From Pedococcus sp. (GTDB lineage Bacteria; Actinomycetota; Actinomycetes; Actinomycetales; Dermatophilaceae): a stretch of 6,606 nucleotides of DNA. A program made the position numbers and the translations under genes. The notes under the pieces were generated by a model. The model ran no database searches. It saw only the letters and a list, made by a program, of their open reading frames with translations, and was not told the DNA's origin. Every line of letters starts with the position of its first letter. The first letter of the stretch is position 1. Below are positions 1-5,691 of this stretch, piece by piece. The stretch spans positions 1 to 6,606 of the forward strand of contig JAICSZ010000130.1 in NCBI GenBank assembly GCA_025936615.1, in the 5' to 3' direction.

Positions 1-703
1 AGATCGAGTAGAACGGCACGCCGGCCTCACCCGCGACCGCGCGGGCGAGCAGGGTCTTTCCGGTGCCGGGCGGGCCGTAGAGGAGCACGCCCTTGGGGAT
101 CTTGGCGCCCACCGCGAGGAACTTCGCCGGCTCGGCGAGGAACTCCTTGATCTCGTGGAGCTCCTCGACGGCCTCGTCCACGCCGGCCACGTCGGAGAAG
201 GTGACCTTGGGGGTGTCCTTGGTGGCGAGCTTCGCCTTGGACTTGCCGAACTGCATGACCCGCGAGCCGCCGCCCTGCATCTGGTTCATGAGGAACCAGA
301 ACAGGCCCAGCAGGATGATGATGGGGAGCAGCGAGCCGAGCAGCGCGAGGATCGGGTTGGTGTCCTTGACCTGCTGGTCCACCCCTCCGGGGGGCGCGTT
401 GTCGTCGAGCAGCTTGATGATCCCCGGACCAGCCGCGTCGACGTACTGGGTGCGGACCTTGGTGGCGTCCTTGATGTTCTTGCCGTCGGAGTAGCTGACG
501 CCCTTCTTGAGGTCGAGGTCGACCACCTCGTTGTTGGTGACGACGGCACGCTCGACCTTGTCCTGGGAGATCAGCTGCTGGGCTGCCGAGGTGTCGATCC
601 GGGTGTAGCCGCCCGCGTCGCTGAACGAGAACACCATCAGGGTGATCGCGATGACGGCCACGACCCAGAACAACGGGGCCCTCAGGATGCGCTTGAAGTC
701 CAT
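1..703 (-). CDS. ftsH: ATP-dependent zinc metalloprotease FtsH, N-terminal part (3' end beyond window)
   Basis: FtsH is a membrane-anchored AAA+ protease that extracts and degrades misfolded or short-lived membrane and cytosolic proteins. The 234 visible residues begin [14 protein letters not shown] first membrane segment spans about residues 9-26, followed by an extracytoplasmic domain of about 90 residues and a second membrane segment at about 116-138. A glycine-rich turn ([17 protein letters not shown]) and the start of the AAA domain follow, with Walker A GPPGTGKT at residues 210-217. The Walker B, SRH and HEXXH protease motifs lie outside the window. ATG at 703 is the only plausible start: the encoded N-terminus fits the family, and no ATG, GTG or TTG occurs between the upstream AGGAGG and this codon. 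The gene follows hpt after a 156-base gap holding its own promoter candidate. Family assignment is certain; completeness cannot be judged. Confidence 0.97.
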   Translation of the reverse strand, partial: MDFKRILRAPLFWVVAVIAITLMVFSFSDAGGYTRIDTSAAQQLISQDKVERAVVTNNEVVDLDLKKGVSYSDGKNIKDATKVRTQYVDAAGPGIIKLLDDNAPPGGVDQQVKDTNPILALLGSLLPIIILLGLFWFLMNQMQGGGSRVMQFGKSKAKLATKDTPKVTFSDVAGVDEAVEELHEIKEFLAEPAKFLAVGAKIPKGVLLYGPPGTGKTLLARAVAGEAGVPFYSI

Positions 704-740
704 GTGTGTAGCGGGGCTGGCCGCCCCGTGCCTCCTGCTC
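704..740 (-). promoter_or_regulatory. ftsH translation-initiation region: distant Shine-Dalgarno with hairpin spacer (stem-loop module copy 2)
   Basis: A perfect AGGAGG (731-736, minus strand) lies 27 bases before the ftsH ATG, too far for normal initiation. Between them is an inverted repeat with arms CGGGGC (723-728) and GCCCCG (712-717) and a 5-base loop. If this 17-base stem-loop folds, 10 bases remain between Shine-Dalgarno and ATG, which is a workable distance. No other start codon or comparable ribosome binding site lies in between. A hairpin spacer that brings a distant Shine-Dalgarno into range has been reported for phage T4 gene 38. The sequence and spacing are read directly; the folding role is inferred. 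Confidence 0.55.
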
Positions 741-792
741 GGTGAACGTGCGTCGCGCCCACTCCCGGACGCTCCGATGCAACGACGGTACT

Positions 793-822
793 ACGGCGCG
801 AGGGGCGCCGTTCCTGCTGCTC
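793..822 (-). repeat. GC-rich stem-loop in the hpt-ftsH gap (module copy 1)
   Basis: Bases 793-811 form an inverted repeat with arms of 7 bases (ACGGCGC and GCGCCGT) and a 5-base loop. With the preceding bases (to 822) it aligns without gaps to 711-740, sharing GAGCAGNAGGNACGGSGC then N5 then GCSCCGY. One stem pair is exchanged C-G for G-C between copies, so pairing is kept. It lies just downstream of the promoter candidate, near the expected 5' end of an ftsH transcript. It could be a 5' mRNA stabiliser, a regulatory element or a weak hpt terminator; no T-run follows it. Confidence 0.45.
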
Positions 823-848
823 AACGACCCGGTGCGCGGTGGTGTTCC
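823..848 (-). promoter_or_regulatory. Sigma-R/sigma-H (ECF)-like promoter candidate for ftsH
   Basis: On the minus strand GGAACA (843-848) is followed after exactly 16 bases by CGTT (823-826). This matches the consensus of the actinobacterial thiol/heat-stress sigma factors SigR (Streptomyces) and SigH (Mycobacterium), GGAAY with SGTT at this spacing. It begins 11 bases after the hpt stop codon and would start transcription near 813-817, giving a leader of about 110 bases. The match is direct; use by a particular sigma factor is inferred. A protease gene would suit a proteotoxic-stress promoter. No convincing housekeeping -35/-10 pair was seen in the gap. Confidence 0.45.
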
Positions 849-859
849 GCCCGCGCTCC

Positions 860-1411
860 TCAGGCGTAGACGTGCGGGGCGAGCGTGCCGACCTCGCGCA
901 GGTTGCGGTACTGCTCGGCGTAGTCGAGGCCGTAGCCCACGACGAACTCGTTGGGGATGTCGAAGCCGACCCAGCGAACGTCGATCTCGACCTTGGCCGC
1001 GTCGGGCTTGCGCAGCAGCGTGCAGATCTCGACGGACGCCGGCGAGCGTGACAGCAGGTTGGACTTGATCCACGACAGGGTCAGCCCCGAGTCGACGATG
1101 TCCTCGACGATGAGCACGTGCTTGCCGGTGATGTCGGTGTCGAGGTCCTTCAGGATCCGCACGACGCCGGAGGACTTGGTGCCGGAGCCGTAGGACGAGA
1201 CCGCCATCCAGTCGACCGGGGCGGTGCCGGGCAGGGCGCGCGACAGGTCGGCCATCACCATGACGGCGCCCTTGAGGACCCCCACCAGCAGCAGGTCCTT
1301 GCCTTCGTACTCCGCCCAGATCTCCGTGGCGAGCTCGTCGAGCCGTTCGAGGATCTCCTTCTCGGTGATGAGCACCTTCTCCAGGTCGGCTCCCATGTGG
1401 GCAGCGTCCAC
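860..1411 (-). CDS. hpt: Hypoxanthine phosphoribosyltransferase
   Basis: Cytosolic purine-salvage enzyme that transfers phosphoribose from PRPP to hypoxanthine (often also guanine), giving IMP or GMP. The 183-residue product has the family's usual length. The PRPP-binding motif [11 protein letters not shown] is at residues 101-111 (DSG in place of the commoner DTG), the flexible active-site loop SSYGSGT at 72-78, and the purine-pocket stretch [19 protein letters not shown] at about 148-166. I choose GTG at 1411 because AGGAG (1419-1423) sits 7 bases upstream. An in-frame ATG at 1456 would overlap tilS by 41 bases, and an ATG at 1396 is 22 bases from that ribosome site. The tilS TAG stop lies between the Shine-Dalgarno and the GTG, leaving a 4-base gap that suggests translational coupling. 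Confidence 0.96.
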   Translation of the reverse strand: MDAAHMGADLEKVLITEKEILERLDELATEIWAEYEGKDLLLVGVLKGAVMVMADLSRALPGTAPVDWMAVSSYGSGTKSSGVVRILKDLDTDITGKHVLIVEDIVDSGLTLSWIKSNLLSRSPASVEICTLLRKPDAAKVEIDVRWVGFDIPNEFVVGYGLDYAEQYRNLREVGTLAPHVYA

Positions 1412-1423
1412 GGCTCTACTCCT
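1412..1423 (-). promoter_or_regulatory. hpt ribosome binding site overlapping the tilS stop region
   Basis: AGGAG at 1419-1423 (minus) lies inside the last codons of tilS, whose TAG stop occupies 1416-1418. The hpt GTG starts at 1411, 7 bases from the Shine-Dalgarno. This decides the hpt start. Ribosomes finishing tilS would end on the hpt initiation site, the usual layout for coupled translation. Confidence 0.75.
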
Positions 1424-2465
1424 GATCGGCTGGTTCGGGGGTTCGGTCCCATTCAACTGCAGCGGCGGGGGTGATGGACACCCGGCCGCCGGAACGGGCG
1501 ACCCGCAGGTCCCCGGGCGCGTGGACCGGCCCCTGCCCGTGCCAGCGGGTGAGCAGCGCGTCGCAGGCGTCGGTATGCCGCGTGGTCACCTGCCCAGCCG
1601 GCGCACCGGCCGCGACGAGCAGCCTTCGCCAGACCCGGGTGCGCACCGCCCGGGGCAGCCTCGCCATCTCTGCCGGGTCGACGTGGACGCGCGGGGGACC
1701 CTCGGCGGTTCCGCATCGATCCGGCGAGATGAGGGCGGGGACCACCGCGTCCGCCTCCGCGTCGAGGCGGTCGGCGTCCTCGCGCAGCTGGTCGGCCGAG
1801 CGGGCGAGCGCGGCGGCGACACCGGGCCCGAGGTCGCGCTCGAGGTCGACGAGGGCACGCCTCGCCCGGACCCGGGTGTAGGCGGGGTCGGCGTTCATCG
1901 GGTCGTCCCACCAGGTGAGCCCCTCCGCCCGGCAGGCGGCCCTCGTCTGCTCCCGGCTGACCCCCAGGAGGGGACGGCGGAAGCGGTCGCGGGCACGCGG
2001 CATACCGGCCAGTGAGCGCGCCCCGGCGCCCCGGGTCAGGCCGAGGAGCACCTGCTCCGCCTGGTCGTCGAGGGTGTGGCCCAGCAGCACCAGGCGGGCG
2101 CCGTGACGCTCGGCGGCTGCGTCGAGCGCGGCGTAGCGAACCGCACGGGCAGCGGCCTCGAGCCCCTCGGAGGTGGACGGTACCTCGACCGGGACCACCT
2201 CTACGGGGTCGAGCCGCAGGCTGCGCGCCACCGAGGCAGCCCGCTCGGCCACCTCGCCGGAGCCCTCCTGCAGCCCGTGGTCCACGACGACGGCACCCGC
2301 CCGGAGAGCCACCTTGGGCGCCTCGAACGCGACGGCTGCGGCCAGCGCGAGGGAGTCGGCGCCGCCGCTGCAGGCGACGAGCACCAGGTCGCCGGGCCCG
2401 CACTCGGTGAGGCACTCCCGGACGGCGAGCCGCACGGCGGCCGTGGCGGGGTGCGGCCCGCTCAC
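1416..2465 (-). CDS. tilS: tRNA(Ile)-lysidine synthetase
   Basis: TilS uses ATP and lysine to convert C34 of the CAU-anticodon tRNA-Ile to lysidine, switching its charging to isoleucine and its reading to AUA; it is normally essential. The 349-residue product carries the PP-loop ATP pyrophosphatase motif SGGADS at residues 33-38, VVVDHG at about 59-64, GHTLDDQAE at 129-137, and a DPMNADPAYTRVR stretch at 188-200 that corresponds to the family's conserved D-x-x-N/R-x-R region. The rest, arginine- and alanine-rich, fits the tRNA-contacting domain of short actinobacterial forms without a long C-terminal domain. The GTG start at 2465 has GAGG about 6 bases upstream and lies 7 bases after the metallopeptidase stop. 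The frame is open up to 2675, but that extension reads through the neighbouring gene and is not family-like. Confidence 0.95.
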   Translation of the reverse strand: MSGPHPATAAVRLAVRECLTECGPGDLVLVACSGGADSLALAAAVAFEAPKVALRAGAVVVDHGLQEGSGEVAERAASVARSLRLDPVEVVPVEVPSTSEGLEAAARAVRYAALDAAAERHGARLVLLGHTLDDQAEQVLLGLTRGAGARSLAGMPRARDRFRRPLLGVSREQTRAACRAEGLTWWDDPMNADPAYTRVRARRALVDLERDLGPGVAAALARSADQLREDADRLDAEADAVVPALISPDRCGTAEGPPRVHVDPAEMARLPRAVRTRVWRRLLVAAGAPAGQVTTRHTDACDALLTRWHGQGPVHAPGDLRVARSGGRVSITPAAAVEWDRTPEPADQE

Positions 2466-2472
2466 CGAGCCC

Positions 2473-3543
2473 TCAGCCGTGCACGCGGGCGACCCACGAG
2501 GCCGGCTTCTCGATCTCGGCGGGCAGGGGCAGGTTCTCGGGCGAGTCCCAGACGCGGTTGAAGCCGTCGACGCCGACCTTGTCGGTGACCTCGCGGACGA
2601 AGACGGCCCCGTCGCGGTACTGGCGCATCTTGGCCTCGAGGCCGAGCAGGCGGCGCAGCATCCGGTCGAAGGCACCGACGCCCTTGCGCCGCCGGTTGAA
2701 CCTCTCGCGGATCTGGGCGACCGACGGGATCACCTGGGGCCCGACCTCGTCCATGACGACGTCGGCGTGGCCCTCGAGCAGCGACATGACCGCCGTGACC
2801 TTGGCCAGCTCGGCCCGCTGCTCCGGGGTGGTGATCAGGTCGGTGAGGCCGGCCCCGCCGGAGCGGAACGCGTCGGGGAGCTGGTGGCTCAGGCGCGACA
2901 GGGTCTCCTGGAGCGACTCTGGGTCGGGGACCAGGTCGGTGGCGAGCGTCCGCACCCGGTCGACCATGTGGTCGCGCAGCCACGGAACCGCGGTGAACTG
3001 CACGCGGTGGGTCTCCTCGTGCATGCACACCCACAGCCGGAAGTCCGTGGGGTCGACGCCGAGCTCGCGCTCGACCTGCACGAGGTTGGGCGCCACCAGC
3101 ATCAGCCTGGGGGTGCCACCGGGAGCCAGGTCGTACTGGCCGAGCACCTTGCCGGCCATGAAGGCGAGCAGGGCACCCGCCTCGCCACCGGTGACCTTGC
3201 CGCCGATGGCCTTGATGGTGGGGTTGGGCTCGGACTTCTGCTTGCTGACGAGCTTGCCGACCACCGGGTCCATCAGCGCCGCCATCGAGTCGGCGTTGAG
3301 CGCGATCCAGGTGGGCCGGTCGACCACGACGGGTGCAGGGGCGTCGCCCGGTGCATGCAGCCGTGCCGTCTCGGCGACGGGCGACTGCGCGCGGGCTGCG
3401 GCGGACCGGACCTCGGCCACGACCATGGCCGCCTCCGAGGCGGTGACGCTCGGACCGGGCGCGACCAGCCGCGCCCCGGCCGACTTGGCGAACTCCCAGT
3501 CGACGTAGCGGGCGCTGGACTTGGTGGTCTCGGGCACGGTCAT
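2473..3543 (-). CDS. Zinc-dependent metallopeptidase of the Zincin_2 (DUF2342) family, function unknown
   Basis: The 356-residue product resembles the actinobacterial Zincin_2/DUF2342 family, some members of which are labelled 'coenzyme F420 biosynthesis associated' or 'putative hydrolase'. The zinc-binding HExxH motif is HEETH at residues 175-179, within LWVCMHEETHRVQF. A conserved EGHADVV at 257-263 would supply the third ligand. Other family-like blocks are YVDWEFAK (13-20) and APNLVQVERELGV (151-163). There is no signal peptide or membrane segment, so a cytosolic enzyme is expected. No substrate is known, and nothing here (no F420 genes) supports an F420 role. The ATG at 3543 is directly preceded by six G, very close for a Shine-Dalgarno. 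An in-frame GTG at 3561 overlaps the dacB stop as GTGA and would add six residues, so the start is uncertain. Confidence 0.88.
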   Translation of the reverse strand: MTVPETTKSSARYVDWEFAKSAGARLVAPGPSVTASEAAMVVAEVRSAAARAQSPVAETARLHAPGDAPAPVVVDRPTWIALNADSMAALMDPVVGKLVSKQKSEPNPTIKAIGGKVTGGEAGALLAFMAGKVLGQYDLAPGGTPRLMLVAPNLVQVERELGVDPTDFRLWVCMHEETHRVQFTAVPWLRDHMVDRVRTLATDLVPDPESLQETLSRLSHQLPDAFRSGGAGLTDLITTPEQRAELAKVTAVMSLLEGHADVVMDEVGPQVIPSVAQIRERFNRRRKGVGAFDRMLRRLLGLEAKMRQYRDGAVFVREVTDKVGVDGFNRVWDSPENLPLPAEIEKPASWVARVHG

Positions 3544-3557
3544 CCCCCCACGGTAGG

Positions 3558-5000
3558 TCACCGGCAACCGCAGGTCGCGAGCGTGGCAACGAAGCGGTCC
3601 AACGCGGCCCGGGCGGCGAGGGTTCCAGCTCCGGGCGGCAGCGCGGTGGCGAGCACGACGTAGCTCAGCACCCTGCCGTCGGCGTCGATGACGGTGCCGG
3701 CCATCGCGCTCGAGCCGGTCAGGGTGCCCGTCTTGGCCCGCGCCAGACCCGCGACGGCGTGCGTGCCCTTGGCGTCGAACCGGTCGTGCAGGGTGCCGCT
3801 GAGCCCGGCCACCGGGAGCTCGGCAACGACCGCCTGCATGGCCGGGACGGTCCCGTCCGTCCCCAGCTGGAGGACGTCGGAGAGCACACGCGGGGGGATC
3901 GACTGCCCGGACGTCAGCCCGCTGGTGTCCTTGATGGTGGCACCGGTCAGGTCGACTCCCAGCTCGGCGACCTTCTCCTTCACGAACGACACGGCGGCGG
4001 CGAAGGTGGGCTGCCCACCGGCCTTGACGGTGGCCTGCCGGGCGAGGCCCTCGGTCAGGGCGTTGTCGCTGTCGTCGAGGGCGAGGGTGAGCACGTCGCC
4101 GATGGGGGCCGACTCGACGGTGCCGAGCACCTGGGAGTCCTTCGGTGCCGGGGTGAGCCACGTGCTCTCGGGCGCGAGACGCACGGTGATGCCGAGCGCC
4201 TTGAGGGAGGAGGCGAGGGCGTTCGCCGTCGCGGCCTCGGGATCCCTGGGGGCGGGCTTGAAGGGCACCGCGCGCTGGCCGGCGAGCCCGAGCATGGAGA
4301 CGCCACCGGTGTAGCCGGCACGCACGTCCGCGTCGCTCCAGCCCGGCGCCCAGCGCTCGCCGTGGCAGTAGGTGGTGTCGAGCCGCAGCGTGACGGCGGT
4401 CGTGCCGCCGCTCTGGAGTGCGGTCGCGACCTGGCTGGCGAGGTCGGCGATCCCGGCGCGCCCCTCGACCGCCGCGGGGTTGCCCTTGCCCTTGGCGAGC
4501 AGGGTGTCACCGCCCGCGACGAGCACGATCTCGTCTGGTGCTGCTCCCTGCACGACCGTCGTCGGCAGCCGCGCGTTCACGTCGAGGGTCGTGGCGACGG
4601 CGACGGCGGTGAGCAGCTTGCCGGTGGAGGCGGCCGTGCGCGGGGTGTCCGCGGCCCGGTCGAACAGGTGCTCGCCGGTGAAGGCGTCCCGGACCACCAC
4701 GCCCGGGTGAGGGCCCAGCGCGGGGTCGGTCACGGCGTGCCGGAGGGTGCTCGAGAGCTTGGCGGGATCGGGGATCGGTGCGTTGGGCGAGGCAGCCTGG
4801 AGCGGCCGCGCCTCCCGGTCCACCTCTGGCACGGCCACGACTGAGCCGGTCGCGCCGCTCGTGGGCGTCGCCGCCGGTGTCGGGGTCGGCGCAGCCCGCG
4901 TCCGGGTGAGGATGCCGGGTGCGAGGTCGAGGACGTCGAGGGTGGCGTAGCCAAGCAGGAGCACCAGGACCGCGGCGCAGGCGGCCAGCAACCGACGCAC
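3558..5000 (-). CDS. dacB: D-alanyl-D-alanine carboxypeptidase/endopeptidase, peptidase S13 (PBP4 type)
   Basis: Low-molecular-weight penicillin-binding protein that trims D-Ala from, or cleaves crosslinks in, peptidoglycan outside the membrane. The 480-residue product has an N-terminal hydrophobic signal or anchor at about residues 3-20, a Pro/Thr/Ala-rich linker at about 34-52, then the serine-acyltransferase motifs in order: STGK (S125, K128), SDN (311-313) and KTG (423-425). The 183-residue distance between the first two motifs is typical of the large insertion of the S13 family. The GTG start at 5000 has GAGGGGG (5005-5011) 4 bases upstream, and the Arg-Arg plus hydrophobic N-terminus supports it. 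It is the first gene of the minus-strand cluster and diverges from ppa. A CGC cysteine pair lies at the extreme C-terminus. M. tuberculosis Rv3627c occupies the same position. Confidence 0.94.
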   Translation of the reverse strand: MRRLLAACAAVLVLLLGYATLDVLDLAPGILTRTRAAPTPTPAATPTSGATGSVVAVPEVDREARPLQAASPNAPIPDPAKLSSTLRHAVTDPALGPHPGVVVRDAFTGEHLFDRAADTPRTAASTGKLLTAVAVATTLDVNARLPTTVVQGAAPDEIVLVAGGDTLLAKGKGNPAAVEGRAGIADLASQVATALQSGGTTAVTLRLDTTYCHGERWAPGWSDADVRAGYTGGVSMLGLAGQRAVPFKPAPRDPEAATANALASSLKALGITVRLAPESTWLTPAPKDSQVLGTVESAPIGDVLTLALDDSDNALTEGLARQATVKAGGQPTFAAAVSFVKEKVAELGVDLTGATIKDTSGLTSGQSIPPRVLSDVLQLGTDGTVPAMQAVVAELPVAGLSGTLHDRFDAKGTHAVAGLARAKTGTLTGSSAMAGTVIDADGRVLSYVVLATALPPGAGTLAARAALDRFVATLATCGCR

Positions 5001-5004
5001 GCGA

Positions 5005-5011
5005 CCCCCTC
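5005..5011 (-). promoter_or_regulatory. dacB ribosome binding site
   Basis: GAGGGGG on the minus strand, ending 4 bases before the GTG at 5000. It supports that start over internal candidates. Confidence 0.65.
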
Positions 5012-5032
5012 AGGACTGGACTTGCGCCATGC

Positions 5033-5058
5033 GGAACACTTGTCGACGAGCCTAGGTC
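5033..5058 (+). promoter_or_regulatory. Possible ECF-type promoter for ppa
   Basis: GGAACA (5033-5038) is followed after 16 bases by GGTC (5055-5058), the same layout as the ftsH candidate but one base away from the SGTT consensus. Transcription would start near 5065, about 25 bases before the ppa GTG. TAGGTC at 5053-5058 could instead act as a housekeeping -10, but no good -35 accompanies it. Weak evidence. Confidence 0.25.
5049..5054 (-). promoter_or_regulatory. Possible -10 element for dacB
   Basis: TAGGCT on the minus strand fits the TANNNT pattern and sits 48 bases upstream of the dacB GTG. It overlaps the palindrome CCTAGG (5051-5056), which also gives the plus-strand TAGGTC, so promoters in both directions could share these bases. 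No convincing -35 was found. Confidence 0.25.
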
Positions 5059-5075
5059 ATGGGCCTGCGCACAAC

Positions 5076-5083
5076 GGAAGGGG
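5076..5083 (+). promoter_or_regulatory. ppa ribosome binding site
   Basis: GGAAGGGG ends 7 bases before GTG 5091 and selects it over the in-frame ATG at 5022, which would add 23 residues unlike the family. Confidence 0.7.
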
Positions 5084-5090
5084 CAACGTC

Positions 5091-5642
5091 GTGGAGTTCG
5101 ACGTGACGATCGAGATCCCACAGGGGGCGCGGAACAAGTACGAGGTCGACCACGCGACGGGCCGGATCCGGCTTGACCGGCTCCTGTTCACCTCGACCCG
5201 CTACCCCGCCGACTACGGCTACGTCGAGGACAGCCTCGGCGAGGACGGTGACCCGCTCGACGCGCTCGTCCTGCTGGAGGAGCCCACCTGGCCGGGGTGC
5301 CTCGTCCGCGCCCGGCCGATCGGCATGTTCCACATGCGCGACGAGGCGGGCGGTGACGACAAGATCCTGTGCGTCCCGGCCGGCGACCCACGCCAGGCCC
5401 ACATCACCGAGCTGGAGCACATCAACGAGTTCGACCGGCTGGAGATCCAGCACTTCTTCGAGACCTACAAGGACCTCGAGCCCGGCAAGTCCGTCGAGGG
5501 TGCCCACTGGGCCGGCCGCGCCGACGCCGAGCAGTGCGTGCACGAGGCGCTCGATCGCGCGACGCAGCACGATTTCTCGACCACACGCTGGACCCTGCCC
5601 GCGCACGTGACGGAGGCGACGGCCAAGCCACCCACCACCTGA
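5091..5642 (+). CDS. ppa: Inorganic pyrophosphatase, family I
   Basis: Soluble Mg-dependent enzyme that hydrolyses pyrophosphate to two phosphates, pulling biosynthetic reactions forward. The 183-residue product begins (M)[19 protein letters not shown], a typical start for bacterial family I enzymes. The metal-binding signature [10 protein letters not shown] is at residues 51-60 and GDDKI at 88-92, with the active-site region [11 protein letters not shown] at 37-47. The C-terminus continues about 20 residues past the usual end of the core, with a Thr/Ala/Pro-rich tail. The GTG start is set by GGAAGGGG 7 bases upstream. It diverges from dacB, as does ppa (Rv3628) in M. tuberculosis, and ends 7 bases before a strong hairpin terminator. 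Confidence 0.97.
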   Translation: MEFDVTIEIPQGARNKYEVDHATGRIRLDRLLFTSTRYPADYGYVEDSLGEDGDPLDALVLLEEPTWPGCLVRARPIGMFHMRDEAGGDDKILCVPAGDPRQAHITELEHINEFDRLEIQHFFETYKDLEPGKSVEGAHWAGRADAEQCVHEALDRATQHDFSTTRWTLPAHVTEATAKPPTT

Positions 5643-5649
5643 GGCCGCA

Positions 5650-5688
5650 CGACCGCGCGGGCGTCTTCCTCGACCGCCCGCGCGGTCG
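5650..5688. terminator. Bidirectional GC-rich hairpin terminator between convergent ppa and NlpC/P60 gene
   Basis: A perfect 14-base-pair inverted repeat, arms CGACCGCGCGGGCG (5650-5663) and its complement (5675-5688), encloses an 11-base loop. It begins 7 bases after the ppa stop and ends 3 bases before the stop of the convergent gene. No T-run follows on either strand, as is common for actinobacterial terminators. The position between two convergent stops supports termination in both directions. Confidence 0.85.
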
Positions 5689-5691
5689 GGG

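Noticed and set aside
27..1073. Minus-strand open frame of 348 codons spanning ftsH, the gap and part of hpt
   Set aside because: Arg/Pro/Gly-rich composition typical of an out-of-frame reading; ftsH and hpt occupy the other frames with well-recognised products.
1412..1456. Longer hpt start at ATG 1456
   Set aside because: It would overlap tilS by 41 bases with no good ribosome site, while GTG 1411 has AGGAG at 7 bases.
2466..2675. Longer tilS start at ATG 2675
   Set aside because: The added residues are Ser/Thr/Arg-rich shadow of the metallopeptidase C-terminus; GTG 2465 has a ribosome site and a family-like N-terminus.
2173..3663. Plus-strand open frame of 496 codons opposite tilS, the metallopeptidase and the dacB end
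   Set aside because: It lies antisense to genes with clear motifs, shows no recognisable domain, and long open frames on the opposite strand are expected at this GC content.
3544..4161. In-frame upstream extension of the metallopeptidase inside dacB
   Set aside because: The extension is low-complexity Arg/Gly/Pro sequence overlapping dacB, and family-like sequence begins only near 3543.
4977..5000. Possible lipobox LAAC at dacB residues 5-8
   Set aside because: It comes before the hydrophobic segment, too near the N-terminus for a lipoprotein signal.
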